A model generated the notes under the pieces. It made no database searches. It saw only the letters and a list, made by a program, of their open reading frames with translations, and was not told where the DNA came from. A DNA stretch of 64,000 bases from Actinomadura darangshiensis (GTDB taxonomy: Bacteria > Actinomycetota > Actinomycetes > Streptosporangiales > Streptosporangiaceae), in the NCBI RefSeq assembly GCF_004349235.1, contig NZ_SMKY01000007.1, forward strand, positions 19,921 to 83,920, read 5' to 3'. Within the stretch, counting starts at the first letter, position 1. Each line of letters begins with the position of its first letter. A program made the position numbers and the translations under genes. This document shows positions 9,493-18,898 of the stretch, piece by piece.

Positions 9493-9508
9493 CCGAGAAC
9501 CCTATTGG

Positions 9509-11578
9509 TCAGATCAGCTCCAGGGGGTCGATCTGGACGCGGACGGTCTCCGCCGCCTTGCGCGCACTGCGCACCCCCTGGGCCTCCTTCAGCGCGCGCG
9601 CCAGGGCCTGCCCCGCCGCACGGGGTACGCGTACCAGCGCGCGCTCCTTCTCCTGGACGTCGGTGCCCGGCTGCGGCACGGGAACGGGTCCGAGAACCTC
9701 CGCGCCGCCGGGCAGCCGGGCATCGGCCAGGAGCTCCCGGATCGCGGTGGGGGACGCGGTCAGCGACGCCATCCGCGCGGCGGGCGGGAAACCCGCTTCC
9801 TTGCGCTCGGCCAACTCCCGCTCCGCAAACGTGACCGGATCCCACCGGACGAGCGCCTGGACGGGAGGAAGCGACCCTTCGGCGGCCACGATCACCGGGC
9901 CTTGCGGGCGGACGAGCGACGCCGCGTTCATCCAGCGCCGCAATGTCTCCTCACCTGCGCGCAGGTCCGGTCGTCCCAGCAGCACCCAGCCGTCCAGGAG
10001 AAGCGCCGCCGCGAACCCCCCTTCGGCAGGTGGCTCGGCTCCCGGAGTGGACACCACGAGGGCCTTCTCCGGGCCGACACGTTCGAGAACGGCGTCGCGG
10101 CCGGACGTGCGTACGGGGACGCCGGGGAACGCCCTGCCCAGTTCCTCCGCCGTGCGTTTCGCGCCCACGACGACGGCGCGCACCTGGAAGAAGCCGCACT
10201 CGGGGCAATGCCAGTCACCCGCGATCTGCCCGCACCAGCGACAGTACGGGGCGGCATGGGACGAGGCCAGCGCCAACGGCCCCTGGCAGGCGCGGCAGTG
10301 CGCGGGCGTACGGCACCGCCCGCACGCGATGCCCGGGACGTATCCGCGCCTCGGCACCTGCACCAGGACGGGGCCGTCCTCCATCGCCTGCCGGGCCGCC
10401 TCGAACGCGACGTTCGGCAGGCGCGCCGTGCGGGCGGCGGCGTCGCGGGCGAGCTGCGCGTCCTCACCCACGTACCGGACGCGGGGCATGGCGGCCCTGA
10501 CCCGGTTCCTGTCGGCGGCGAGCGCGTGCGCCCAGCCGGTCTCCACCAGCTGCGTGGCGTCGGTCGTCCGTGTGAAGCCTCCGATCAGCGCCCCCGCCCC
10601 CGCCCTATGCGCACGCAAGGCGAGGACGTCGCGCGGATGCGGATACGGCGCGTGCGGCTCGGCGTGCACGTCGTCGCCGTCGTCCCAGAGCACGACGAGC
10701 CCGAGGGCCTGCACGGGCGCGAACATGGCGGCGCGGGTGCCGACGAGTGCCTGCGCCTTACCGCGAAGGACGGCCAGCCATCTCCGGTAGCGCTCGGCAG
10801 GGCCCAGCTCCGCGGTCAGGGCCACATGCAGGCCCTCCCCCAGCTCCGCCTTGAGCGCCGCGTCGACCCGTGCCACGTCACGCCCGTCGGCGACCATGAC
10901 GAGGGCACCGCGCCCGCCCTTGAGCGTGACGGCGACCGCGCGCGCTATGGCCGCCGTCCAGTCAGGGCCCGGCAACGCCGTCCAGACGGCCCGTGGCGCC
11001 CTCCCAGCGGCCAGCGCGTTCAGGAACGACTCCCCGGCCGGATACTCACCCCAGACACCCGCACCGGACGTTTCGGGCACGGCGGGCTCGGTCGCCGCCA
11101 CCGGCTCCGCCTCCACCCGCGCGTGCCGGGGCGGGACGGCCAGCCGCAGCACGTCCGCGAACGTGCCCGCGTACCGGTCGGCCACCTCCCGCACCAGCGC
11201 GGCCATCGCCGGAGGCAGGACGGCCTCGGACGAGGTGACCCGCTCCAGGAACAGCAGCTTGCCGTCGTGGCCGCTCTCGGCGACCCGGTCCAGCAGGAAG
11301 CCGTCGACGAGCTGGCCGGCGAAGCGCACCCGCACCCGGCAGCCGGCGACGGCCTTGGCGTCCAGCTCGGCGGGCACGAGGTAGTCGAACGGGCGGTCCA
11401 GATGCGGCAGCGGCATGTCGACCGCGATCCGCGCGACGGGCAGCTCCGCGGCCGGACGGCGCGTCCCCTTTTTCCCTGACTTGGCCGGTTTACCGGGCTT
11501 CTTCGGCTTGTCGGCGGAAACCCGCGGCAGGTCGTCCAGCCCCGGAATCAGGTCCGTCCCCCCGCCGTCCTTCGTCAC
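9509..11578 (-). CDS. priA: Primosomal protein N' (PriA), actinobacterial form without helicase motifs
   Basis: A replication-restart protein. The N-terminal DNA-binding domain (VARIAVDMPLPHLDRPFDYLVP) and the cysteine-rich zinc region (CGRCRTPAHCRAC, then CRWCG and CPECG) are intact. Where Escherichia coli PriA has a Walker A motif there is only ALPGPDWTAAIARAV, and the DEEH region reads VVLWDDGDDVH. Loss of the helicase motifs is known for actinobacterial PriA, so it may act as a fork-binding loader. 689 residues; the N-terminus carries a basic Lys/Pro-rich extension. GTG start at 11578. Confidence 0.93.
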   Translation of the reverse strand: MTKDGGGTDLIPGLDDLPRVSADKPKKPGKPAKSGKKGTRRPAAELPVARIAVDMPLPHLDRPFDYLVPAELDAKAVAGCRVRVRFAGQLVDGFLLDRVAESGHDGKLLFLERVTSSEAVLPPAMAALVREVADRYAGTFADVLRLAVPPRHARVEAEPVAATEPAVPETSGAGVWGEYPAGESFLNALAAGRAPRAVWTALPGPDWTAAIARAVAVTLKGGRGALVMVADGRDVARVDAALKAELGEGLHVALTAELGPAERYRRWLAVLRGKAQALVGTRAAMFAPVQALGLVVLWDDGDDVHAEPHAPYPHPRDVLALRAHRAGAGALIGGFTRTTDATQLVETGWAHALAADRNRVRAAMPRVRYVGEDAQLARDAAARTARLPNVAFEAARQAMEDGPVLVQVPRRGYVPGIACGRCRTPAHCRACQGPLALASSHAAPYCRWCGQIAGDWHCPECGFFQVRAVVVGAKRTAEELGRAFPGVPVRTSGRDAVLERVGPEKALVVSTPGAEPPAEGGFAAALLLDGWVLLGRPDLRAGEETLRRWMNAASLVRPQGPVIVAAEGSLPPVQALVRWDPVTFAERELAERKEAGFPPAARMASLTASPTAIRELLADARLPGGAEVLGPVPVPQPGTDVQEKERALVRVPRAAGQALARALKEAQGVRSARKAAETVRVQIDPLELI

Positions 11579-11716
11579 GCCCCCGTCCTACCAGATCGAT
11601 CCGACAGCCCGCCCGGCACGCTAGGGTTGATCCGTTTGAACGGGGGCGCGCATCCTCCGGCCCATGTCCGAGGCCGTACCGCACTCCCCGCCGTCCGACG
11701 AGCCGATGCAGGCGAA

Positions 11717-13384
11717 GTGACAACAGCGCATACCCAAGAGCGGACGGACGCCCAGGTTCGATCCGGGGCGTCACGCCGTTCCACGAGTCCCCCGTCCGCC
11801 GCCAAGTGGAAGAAGTGGGCGCGCCATCCCGTCGTGGCCGCCACGCTGACCGCCGGCGTCCTCCACCTGGTGTGGGCGCTGTACCTCGCGACCGAGGGAG
11901 GGGACCTGGCCGCCCAGGCCGCGTGGACGGACTTCGCCTGGAAGCACCCTGACGCGGCCTACAGCTTCGCCTGGTACGGCGGGATGCACCCCGCCTCCTA
12001 CAGCGTCATGTCCCCGTACCTGATGGCGCTGTTCGGCATCCGCACGGTCGCGGTGGTGACCGGCACGCTCTCGGCCGCGCTGACCGGATACCTGCTCAAG
12101 CAGTTCCGGGCCCCCGTCGCGCTGCCGGCGTCCCTGTGGGCCGCGTTCGCGCTGTCGTGCAACTCCGCCTCGGGCCGGGTCACGTTCAGCCTGGGGCTGA
12201 CGTTCGCGCTCATGGCCGCGATCGTGGCGTTCACCCCGCGCGGCACCCCCGCCCTGCGCGCGGCGGGCATGGTCGGGCTCAGCCTCCTGGCCTCGCTCGC
12301 GAGCCCGGTCGCCGGCCTGTTCCTGCTGGTGCTGGCGGGCGCGCTGTTCCTGACGGGCCGCCGCCGCGCGGGCATCTGCGTCGCCGTCGGCCTGCCCGTC
12401 GTGGTGGGGACGACGAGCCTGCTGTTCCCGTTCAGCGGCGTCCAGCCGATCTCCTTCCTCGCGATCGTGCTGCCCGCCACCGCGAGCGTCGTCGCGATCC
12501 TGACGTGCGCGCCGAAGAACTGGGCGTTCATCCGGGTCGGCGCCGGGGTCTACCTGGCCGGGATCCTCATGACCTGGCTGATCCCCTCCCCCGTCGGCAG
12601 CAACGTCGAGCGCCTCTCACTGCTGTTCGGCGGGATGTTCCTGCTGTCGGCCGTCGCGCGCGCGCACGGCCGCGTCCGCATCGCCGTGCTGTCGCTGGCG
12701 TTCATCGTCACCGCGTCCTGGCAGGTCGTGAAGCCCGTCGACGACCTCATCCACACCGAGCCCGCCGGTGCGGCCGCCGACCACGCCCGCAGCCTCATCT
12801 CCGAGCTGGACGCCCTGGGCGCCGACGACTCGCGCATCGAGGTCGTGCCGCTGCGCTCCCACTGGGAGTCGTCGGGCCTCAGCCGCCAGTTCACCCTGGC
12901 CCGCGGCTGGAACCGCCAGGTCGACGCCGAACGCCACGGGCTGTTCTACAAGGAAGGCGCGCTGACGTCCGGCTCGTACCGGGACTGGCTGCACGAGTGG
13001 GCCGTCCAGTACGTCGTCCTGCCCGAGCAGGAGGTCGACTGGTCCGCGCAGGACGAGGCCGCGCTGGTCGGAGGCGGCCAGCCGTACCTGACCGAGATCT
13101 GGCGGGACGAGCACTGGCGCCTGTACCGCGTGGCACGCCCCACGCCGCTGGTGGACGCGCCCGCCTTCGTCCACAATCTCAACTCGGGCGAACTTGTCGT
13201 CGACATGCCGTCCAAGGGGTCCGTCCTCGTGCGGATCGCCTGGTCCCCTTGGCTCAGCGCCACGGGCGGTGACGCGTGCCTCGCGCGCGCGGGCGACTTC
13301 GTCCGGCTGGAGGCGCACACTCCCGGCCGCTACACCATCGCCGCCCGCTACGGCCTGCACCGCGGCAACCACTGCGGCTCCTGA
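11717..13384 (+). CDS. Polytopic membrane protein of unknown function
   Basis: About 555 residues. The N-terminal third to half has roughly nine or more hydrophobic helices (for example VVAATLTAGVLHLVWALYLA and ALMAAIVAF). A hydrophilic, probably extracytoplasmic C-terminal domain contains WNRQVDAERHGLFY and EWAVQYVVLPEQEVDW. The overall plan resembles polytopic GT-C-like or dolichol-mannosyltransferase-like membrane proteins, but no catalytic motif is identified. The GTG at 11717 is chosen because upstream codons are not convincing; the open frame begins at 11627. It is divergent from priA and ends before a terminator shared with metK. Confidence 0.65.
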   Translation: MTTAHTQERTDAQVRSGASRRSTSPPSAAKWKKWARHPVVAATLTAGVLHLVWALYLATEGGDLAAQAAWTDFAWKHPDAAYSFAWYGGMHPASYSVMSPYLMALFGIRTVAVVTGTLSAALTGYLLKQFRAPVALPASLWAAFALSCNSASGRVTFSLGLTFALMAAIVAFTPRGTPALRAAGMVGLSLLASLASPVAGLFLLVLAGALFLTGRRRAGICVAVGLPVVVGTTSLLFPFSGVQPISFLAIVLPATASVVAILTCAPKNWAFIRVGAGVYLAGILMTWLIPSPVGSNVERLSLLFGGMFLLSAVARAHGRVRIAVLSLAFIVTASWQVVKPVDDLIHTEPAGAAADHARSLISELDALGADDSRIEVVPLRSHWESSGLSRQFTLARGWNRQVDAERHGLFYKEGALTSGSYRDWLHEWAVQYVVLPEQEVDWSAQDEAALVGGGQPYLTEIWRDEHWRLYRVARPTPLVDAPAFVHNLNSGELVVDMPSKGSVLVRIAWSPWLSATGGDACLARAGDFVRLEAHTPGRYTIAARYGLHRGNHCGS

Positions 13385-13433
13385 CCCGGGCCGGCGCACC
13401 ACGGGCAGCACACAAGGGGCAGCACACAACGAG

Positions 13434-13463
13434 AAGGGCCCTGGGGCGATCCCCAGGGCCCTT
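13434..13463. terminator. Bidirectional intrinsic terminator between the membrane protein gene and metK
   Basis: A perfect inverted repeat, GGGCCCTGGGG (13436-13446) and CCCCAGGGCCC (13451-13461) with loop CGAT, extended by AA/TT. It lies between two convergent genes and is followed by short T-rich tracts on both sides. Confidence 0.85.
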
Positions 13464-13476
13464 TCCGTACGGCGGG

Positions 13477-14670
13477 TTACAGACCGGCGGCCGAGGCCAG
13501 GGCCTTGGCGCGGTCGGTCGACTCCCAGGAGAAGTCGGGCAGCTCGCGGCCGAAGTGGCCGTAGGCGGCGGTCTGCTGGTAGATCGGGCGGAGCAGGTCC
13601 AGGTCGCGGACGATCGCGGCCGGGCGCAGGTCGAAGACGTCGTCGATCGCCTTCTCGATCTTCTCCGGCGCGACCTTCTCGGTGCCGAACGTCTCGACGA
13701 ACACCCCGACCGGGTGGGCCTTGCCGATCGCGTAGGCGACCTGCACCTCGGCGCGGTCGGCGAGCTGCGCGGCGACGATGTTCTTGGCGACCCAGCGCAT
13801 CGCGTAGGCGGCGGACCGGTCGACCTTGGACGGGTCCTTGCCGGAGAACGCGCCGCCGCCGTGCCGGGCCATGCCGCCGTAGGTGTCCACGATGATCTTG
13901 CGGCCGGTGAGGCCGGCGTCGCCCATCGGGCCGCCGATCTCGAAGCGGCCGGTCGGGTTCACCAGCAGCCGGTGGCCGTCGATGTCGAGGTCGAACTGGG
14001 CGAGCACGGGGTCGACCACGTGCTCCTTCACGTCCGGGCCCAGCAGCTCCTTGAGGTCGATGTCGGGGGCGTGCTGGCTGGACACCACGACGGTGTCGAG
14101 GCGGACGCCGCGCTCGCCGTCGTACTCGATGGTGACCTGGGTCTTGCCGTCCGGGCGCAGGTACGGGACGTCGCCGCTCTTGCGGACGGCCGAGAGCCGC
14201 TGGGCGAGCCGGTGCGCGAGCGTGATCGGCAGCGGCATCAGCTCGGGGGTCTCGTTGGTGGCGTAGCCGAACATCAGGCCCTGGTCTCCGGCGCCCTGCC
14301 GGTCCAGGTCGTCGACGCCCTCGCCCTCGCGGGTCTCGTAGGCGTCGTCGACGCCCTGCGCGATGTCGGGCGACTGGGCGCCGATCGACACCGACACGCC
14401 GCAGGAGTGGCCGTCGAAGCCCTTCTTGGACGAGTCGTAACCGATCTCCAGGATCTTCTCCCGGATCACGCCCGGGATGTCCACATAGGTCTCGGTGGTG
14501 ACCTCACCGGCCACATGCACCTGACCCGTCGTGATCATCGTCTCGACGGCGACCCGGCTCTTCGGGTCGTCCTTGAGCATCGAGTCGAGGATCGCGTCGC
14601 TGATCTGGTCCGCGATCTTGTCCGGGTGACCCTCGGTCACGGACTCGGAGGTGAACAGGCGGCGAGACAC
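13477..14670 (-). CDS. metK: S-adenosylmethionine synthetase
   Basis: Makes S-adenosylmethionine from methionine and ATP. The 397-residue protein shows [21 protein letters not shown], the methionine-binding region, [18 protein letters not shown], and the P-loop-like [16 protein letters not shown] with catalytic Lys residues. The frame is open to 14820, but the GTG at 14670 starts SRRLFTSES and is preceded by AAGGAG nine bases upstream, so it is the true start. Last gene of the mihF-gmk-rpoZ-coaBC-metK run, ending at a strong terminator. Confidence 0.97.
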   Translation of the reverse strand: MSRRLFTSESVTEGHPDKIADQISDAILDSMLKDDPKSRVAVETMITTGQVHVAGEVTTETYVDIPGVIREKILEIGYDSSKKGFDGHSCGVSVSIGAQSPDIAQGVDDAYETREGEGVDDLDRQGAGDQGLMFGYATNETPELMPLPITLAHRLAQRLSAVRKSGDVPYLRPDGKTQVTIEYDGERGVRLDTVVVSSQHAPDIDLKELLGPDVKEHVVDPVLAQFDLDIDGHRLLVNPTGRFEIGGPMGDAGLTGRKIIVDTYGGMARHGGGAFSGKDPSKVDRSAAYAMRWVAKNIVAAQLADRAEVQVAYAIGKAHPVGVFVETFGTEKVAPEKIEKAIDDVFDLRPAAIVRDLDLLRPIYQQTAAYGHFGRELPDFSWESTDRAKALASAAGL

Positions 14671-14838
14671 GTACGTGAACTCCTTGCAGCGGCTGCTGAC
14701 TGACGTCGCAGGACGGATTAGTTGTCGAGTTCGGCGGGGGACGCCGTCCCCCGCCGGGGTTCCCCGCAGATGCCCCCGGGCTCCCCGCGGATGCCGGGAC
14801 CCGAAGTCTAGCGGGACCACCGCACGATACCGGCACGG

Positions 14839-16059
14839 TCAATCCGGGGGCACGGGACTCAAGCGAGCCTCGACCAGATCCCAGACGATCTCGGCGAGCG
14901 CCTCCTTGGCGCCGCGCGGCACCTCGGTCCGCGAGCCGTCCGCGCCGAGGATCACCGCCGCGTTGTCCGGGCGGCCGAAGGTCAGGTCCTCGCCGACCTG
15001 GTTGACGACGAGGAGGTCGCTACCCTTGCGGGCGAGCTTGGCGCGGCCGTTGGCGAGGACGTCGTCGGTCTCGGCCGCGAAACCGACGATCACCTGGCCG
15101 GGACGGCGTGTCGCGCCGAGTTCGGCCAGGATGTCGGGGTTCTTGACGAGCCGGATCGGCTCCGGCTCCGCGCCCTCCGCCTTCTTGATCTTCGAGCCGC
15201 GGTAGCCGGCCGGGCGGAAGTCGGCGACGGCCGCGGCCATCACCACCGCGTCGGCGGCGCCGGCGGCCGCCACGACCGCCTTGTGCATCTCCTCGGCCGA
15301 CCCGACGGCGACGACCTCCGCCCCGGCCGGATCGGGCAGCGCGACGTTCGCGGCGACGAGCGTCACGCGGGCGCCGCGGGCGGCGGCCGTCCGGGCGAGG
15401 GCGTAGCCCTGCAGGCCGGACGAGCGGTTCCCGATGAAGCGGACGGGGTCGAGGGGCTCGCGGGTGCCGCCGGCGGACACGACGACGTGCCGTCCGGCGA
15501 GGTCGCGGCCCGCGGCGCCGCGGGCCAGGACGTGCCGGGCGACCTCGAACAGCTCGGCCGGGTCGGGCAGCCTGCCGGGGCCGGTGTCCTTGCCGGTGAG
15601 GCGCCCGGACGCGGGCTCGACGACGACCGCGCCGCGCGCCCGGAGCGTCGCCACGTTCGCCTGCGTCGCCGGGTGCCGCCACATCTCGGTGTGCATCGCG
15701 GGCGCGAACACGACCGGGCAACTGGCGGTGAGCAGGGTGTTGGTGAGCAGGTCGTCGGCCAGCCCGTGCGCCGCCCTGGCGAGCAGGTCGGCGGTGGCGG
15801 GCGCGACGAACACCAGGTCGGCGTGCTGGCCCAGCCTGACGTGCGGCACCTCGGCGACGCCGTCCCACACCTGCGGCGAGACGGGGTTGCCCGACAGGGC
15901 GGCCCAGGTCGGCTCGCCGACGAAGCGCAGCGCGTCAGCGGTCGGGACGACGGTCACGTCGTGGCCCGACTCGGTGAGCCGCCGGAGCAGCTCGCACGCC
16001 TTGTACGCGGCGATGCCGGCGCTCACGCCGAGCACGACACGCGGCTTGGGGGAGGTCAT
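14839..16059 (-). CDS. coaBC: Bifunctional phosphopantothenoylcysteine decarboxylase / phosphopantothenate-cysteine ligase
   Basis: Carries out two consecutive steps of coenzyme A synthesis. The N-terminal flavoprotein (CoaC) domain has VLGVSAGIAAYKACELLRRL, the active-site His in VPHVRLGQHADLVFVAPATAD, and the substrate-clamp Cys region near TASCPVVFAPAMHTEMW. The C-terminal CoaB half has VVSAGGTREPLDPVRFIGNRSSG and the nucleotide-binding KNPDILAELG and VGFAAETDD stretches. 406 residues, normal for the fusion. Lies 106 bases downstream of rpoZ. Confidence 0.96.
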   Translation of the reverse strand: MTSPKPRVVLGVSAGIAAYKACELLRRLTESGHDVTVVPTADALRFVGEPTWAALSGNPVSPQVWDGVAEVPHVRLGQHADLVFVAPATADLLARAAHGLADDLLTNTLLTASCPVVFAPAMHTEMWRHPATQANVATLRARGAVVVEPASGRLTGKDTGPGRLPDPAELFEVARHVLARGAAGRDLAGRHVVVSAGGTREPLDPVRFIGNRSSGLQGYALARTAAARGARVTLVAANVALPDPAGAEVVAVGSAEEMHKAVVAAAGAADAVVMAAAVADFRPAGYRGSKIKKAEGAEPEPIRLVKNPDILAELGATRRPGQVIVGFAAETDDVLANGRAKLARKGSDLLVVNQVGEDLTFGRPDNAAVILGADGSRTEVPRGAKEALAEIVWDLVEARLSPVPPD

Positions 16060-16165
16060 GTCGCCACGATCCCATCAGGCGGTGGACGTGTCCGCATCGG
16101 GGTCTGGGGGTCGCCCCCCAGAGGACACTTCGGCACCGGCGAAGACGGCCGCCGCCTTTGGGGGG

Positions 16166-16420
16166 TCAGCCCTCGATGGGCTCGGCGTTCAGGAGGCCCT
16201 CGCGCGTCTCGCGGAGTGCGATCGACAGCGGCTTCTCCTGGACCTGCGTCTCGACGAGCGGGCCGACGTACTCCAGCAGGCCCTCGCCCAGCTGGGCGTA
16301 GTAGGCGTTGATCTGCCGGGCGCGCTTGGCCGCGATGCTCACGAGGCCGTACTTGGTGTCGACGACCTCCAGGAGCTCGTCGATCGAGGGATTGGTGATG
16401 CCCTCATTGCTGGCTGCCAC
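16166..16420 (-). CDS. rpoZ: RNA polymerase omega subunit
   Basis: A small subunit that helps assemble the RNA polymerase beta-prime subunit. 84 residues with the omega signature [18 protein letters not shown] and [19 protein letters not shown] start at 16420, 28 bases downstream of the gmk stop. The position between gmk and coaBC is the widespread actinobacterial order. Confidence 0.95.
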   Translation of the reverse strand: MAASNEGITNPSIDELLEVVDTKYGLVSIAAKRARQINAYYAQLGEGLLEYVGPLVETQVQEKPLSIALRETREGLLNAEPIEG

Positions 16421-16447
16421 TCGGTGGCCTTCCGCTAGATTCCACGT

Positions 16448-17137
16448 CTATTGGACAGCCATCAAGGCTAGCAGCTCATCGCAGACGTCCCGCACGGACG
16501 TGTTGACGAGCGTGACGTCGAACTCCTTCTCGGCGGCGAGCTCGACGCGGGCGGCCTCCAGCCGGCGCTCGATGACCTCGGGGGCCTCGGTGCCGCGGCC
16601 GGTGAGCCGGCGGACGAGCTCCGCCCAGCTGGGCGGAGCGAGGAACACCAGCAGCGCCTCGGTCATGGACCGGCGGACCTGCCGGGCGCCCTGGAGGTCG
16701 ATCTCCAGGAGCACGGGCTCGCCCCGGGAGAGGCGTTCCTCGACGGGCCGGCGGGGGGTGCCGTAGCGGTTCCCCGCGAACTCGGCCCATTCGAGGAGCT
16801 CTCCCCCGTCGACGAGCCGGTCGAAACCGGCGTCGTCGACGAAGAAGTACTGCACACCATCGGTCTCACCCGGGCGCGGGGCCCGGGTGGTCACCGAGAC
16901 CGACAGCCACACCCGGGGGTGTGAGCGCCGGATCTCGGCGACGACCGTGCTCTTGCCGACGCCCGACGGCCCGGACAGGACCGTCAGCCGCCGCGCGAGC
17001 GGGCCATGCTGGCTGGAGCATTCCGGCGCGGGAGCGCCGGAGACGGGCGAGGTGGTGCCGGGACCGGGGAGCCCGGGCCCGGCCGCGGCGGCCTGACCGC
17101 CGCGCCCGCCCGCGAGTCGCGCGTCAGCGGTTCGCAC
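16448..17137 (-). CDS. gmk: Guanylate kinase
   Basis: Phosphorylates GMP to GDP with ATP. The P-loop [12 protein letters not shown]-binding [20 protein letters not shown], and [13 protein letters not shown] with [12 protein letters not shown] are intact. The core begins at [13 protein letters not shown], so there is a Gly/Pro-rich N-terminal extension of about 40 residues. No start codon lies between the mihF stop and the core. The start must be GTG 17137 (used here, 229 aa) or GTG 17152 (234 aa). Both overlap the mihF 3' end and neither has a well-spaced ribosome binding site, which suggests coupling to mihF translation. Confidence 0.93.
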   Translation of the reverse strand: MRTADARLAGGRGGQAAAAGPGLPGPGTTSPVSGAPAPECSSQHGPLARRLTVLSGPSGVGKSTVVAEIRRSHPRVWLSVSVTTRAPRPGETDGVQYFFVDDAGFDRLVDGGELLEWAEFAGNRYGTPRRPVEERLSRGEPVLLEIDLQGARQVRRSMTEALLVFLAPPSWAELVRRLTGRGTEAPEVIERRLEAARVELAAEKEFDVTLVNTSVRDVCDELLALMAVQ

Positions 17138-17450
17138 TTCCGCCGAACTCACGCTCCAGGGAGGCGCGCTGGTTGGCGCCGAGGCCCCGCACACGGCGGG
17201 ACTCGGCGATGCCCAGACGCTCCATGATCTGCTTCGCACGGACCTTGCCCACACCGGGCAGTGATTCGAGGAGGGCCGACACCTTCATCTTTCCGATGAC
17301 GTCGTCGGACTGACCCTCTTTGAGAACCTCGGCGAGCGAGGTTCCCCCGTGCTTGAGCCGGTTCTTAACCTCGGCCCGCTCCTTGCGAGCCTTGGCAGCC
17401 TTTTCCAGGGCTGCGGCGCGCTGTTCGGGGGTTAGGGGCGGAAGAGCCAC
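17124..17450 (-). CDS. mihF: Integration host factor, actinobacterial type
   Basis: A nucleoid-associated DNA-binding protein, unrelated to the HU/IHF fold but known to compact DNA and assist phage integration in mycobacteria and streptomycetes. 108 residues: a basic helical N-terminus ([21 protein letters not shown]) and a helix-two-turn-helix domain containing [32 protein letters not shown]. Overlaps gmk and heads the gmk-rpoZ-coaBC-metK run. The upstream gene-free stretch with palindromes probably carries its promoter. Confidence 0.96.
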   Translation of the reverse strand: MALPPLTPEQRAAALEKAAKARKERAEVKNRLKHGGTSLAEVLKEGQSDDVIGKMKVSALLESLPGVGKVRAKQIMERLGIAESRRVRGLGANQRASLEREFGGSANR

Positions 17451-17569
17451 GCCGGGTCACCTCAGGTTTCCACTCGACGGAGTCGGACGGGTTGGGAAAC
17501 TAGCGAGTTCACCGCCCATAAGGCAACGTGAAGTGCCGTTTAGCCCGCCATAAATTCATGAAAATCACT

Positions 17570-17609
17570 CCCCGGAGTGTCCTCAATACGGAGTGTACAC
17601 AATCCGGGG
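17570..17609. promoter_or_regulatory. Inverted and direct repeat cluster upstream of mihF
   Basis: CCCCGGA (17570-17576) is matched by TCCGGGG (17603-17609). Between and across them lie two CGGAGTGT direct repeats 16 bases apart (17573-17580 and 17589-17596), and a perfect GTGTACAC palindrome at 17593-17600. The position 120-160 bases upstream of mihF fits an operator; the binding protein is unknown. Confidence 0.4.
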
Positions 17610-17638
17610 CCCTCGGCGGCACATCCCCCTGCCTTGCT

Positions 17639-17666
17639 GGGACTTTCGCGTGATCGTGAAAATCCC
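17639..17666. promoter_or_regulatory. 28-bp imperfect palindrome upstream of mihF
   Basis: The two halves, GGGACTTTCGCG and CGTGAAAATCCC, flank TGAT and pair at 10 of 12 positions. It lies about 190 bases upstream of the mihF start. Operator-like symmetry; no regulator assigned. Confidence 0.4.
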
Positions 17667-18196
17667 CCCTTTCGGACCCCAAATGCGGCACTCGGCACCG
17701 GTTTGCCGGCCCGGTTCCCGCCCGCGCCGGACCGTCCCGCGACGGCCCCGGCACCGCCTCGCGGCACCCGCCGGCACCCCCCTGTGAGGTCTCCCACAAA
17801 TGATCCCGACCGAGTGACGCTCATCACGCCGGGCCGTTCCGCACGTCGCCGCGGGAGCGTTACTGTCATCCTCGACAGCACGACCCGCCAAGATCCGCTC
17901 TCCGCCTCCGGAGGACTCCCGCACCGCACCAGCTCCCCAGCCCGCCGCCAGGGCGGCGTCATGGACGCGGAACCGCCGCCCGGCCGCCGACGACCGTCCG
18001 CGGCCCGGAATCGCCACTCCGCGTGAACGAGTTCGCCCGGCCGGCACGTATCGCAATGCGGCGTGACTCGGCCTCCGCATTCGCATGCGACTAAAACCAC
18101 AATGCGCGATCCCGTGCGCCGCAATACTCGTCCGCAATGCAGTTCTGTGCCACCGCGCACCCCAATCAGCGCGCGCCCCGGCCGCACGCGCGGACC

Positions 18197-18898
18197 TCAC
18201 ACCCGGCGCAGGGCGGCGGCGATGGCGGCCGCGGCGGCGCCCGGGTCGGGGGCGCCGGTGATGGGGCGGCCGATGACCAGCAGGTCGGCGCCGGCGGCCA
18301 GCGCGGCCTCGGGGGTGGCGACGCGGGCCTGGTCCTGGGTGTCGGCGCCGGCGGGGCGGACACCGGGCGTGATGAGCGTGATGTCCGGTCCGACCTCGGC
18401 GCGGACGGCCGCGGCCTCCTGCGGGGAGCACACGAGGGCCTGAGCGCCCGCCTCGACGGCGAGGACGGCGAGCCGGCGGACGGCGTCCCGGGCGGGCCCC
18501 GCGAGGCCCAGGGCGGTCAGATCCGCCTCGCCCAGCGACGTCAGGACGGTCACCGCCGCGATCTTGCTGGCCGGGGCGGCCTCGACCGCCTCCCGGATCA
18601 TCGCGGGCCCGCCGGCGGCGTGCACGGTCAGGTACGACGGCTTGAGGCGCGCCACGGCGCGGGCGGCGCCGCGCACGGTGGCCGGGATGTCGTGCAGCTT
18701 GAGGTCGAGGAAGACCTGGACGCGGCTGGCGCCGCGGACGCTGGCGACCACGTCCGGCCCGTAGCGCAGGTACAGCTCCAGGCCCACTTTGACGGTGGAG
18801 ACGTGCGGTGTGACCAGGGTGGCCCAGCGCGCGGCCGTCTCCAGGTCGGGCGCGTCCAGCGCGACGGCGATGGGGGCGGCGGTGGGGGCGGCGGTCAC
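18197..18898 (-). CDS. pyrF: Orotidine 5'-phosphate decarboxylase
   Basis: Final step of UMP synthesis. 233 residues, starting at GTG 18898, whose last two bases are shared with the pyrD stop (GTGA). The protein has [17 protein letters not shown], the catalytic segment [21 protein letters not shown] (Asp-Lys-Asp cluster), and the phosphate-binding [18 protein letters not shown] and LLVIGRPI. The size and sequence fit the group of OMP decarboxylases common in actinobacteria. Last gene of the pyrimidine operon. Confidence 0.96.
   Translation of the reverse strand: MTAAPTAAPIAVALDAPDLETAARWATLVTPHVSTVKVGLELYLRYGPDVVASVRGASRVQVFLDLKLHDIPATVRGAARAVARLKPSYLTVHAAGGPAMIREAVEAAPASKIAAVTVLTSLGEADLTALGLAGPARDAVRRLAVLAVEAGAQALVCSPQEAAAVRAEVGPDITLITPGVRPAGADTQDQARVATPEAALAAGADLLVIGRPITGAPDPGAAAAAIAAALRRV

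Larger units (their letters stand above)
17451..18196. other. Gene-free 746-bp region between mihF and pyrF
   Basis: No supported ORF. The mihF-proximal 200 bases are less GC-rich than the surroundings and hold several palindromes and direct repeats, described separately. The pyrF-proximal part (about 18050-18145) has a cluster of GCAATGC-like words. The region likely contains the mihF promoter and the end of the pyr transcript. Confidence 0.7.

Noticed and set aside
14671..14838. SAM riboswitch upstream of metK
   Set aside because: I looked for SAM-I and SAM-IV type conserved segments and did not see them in this stretch.
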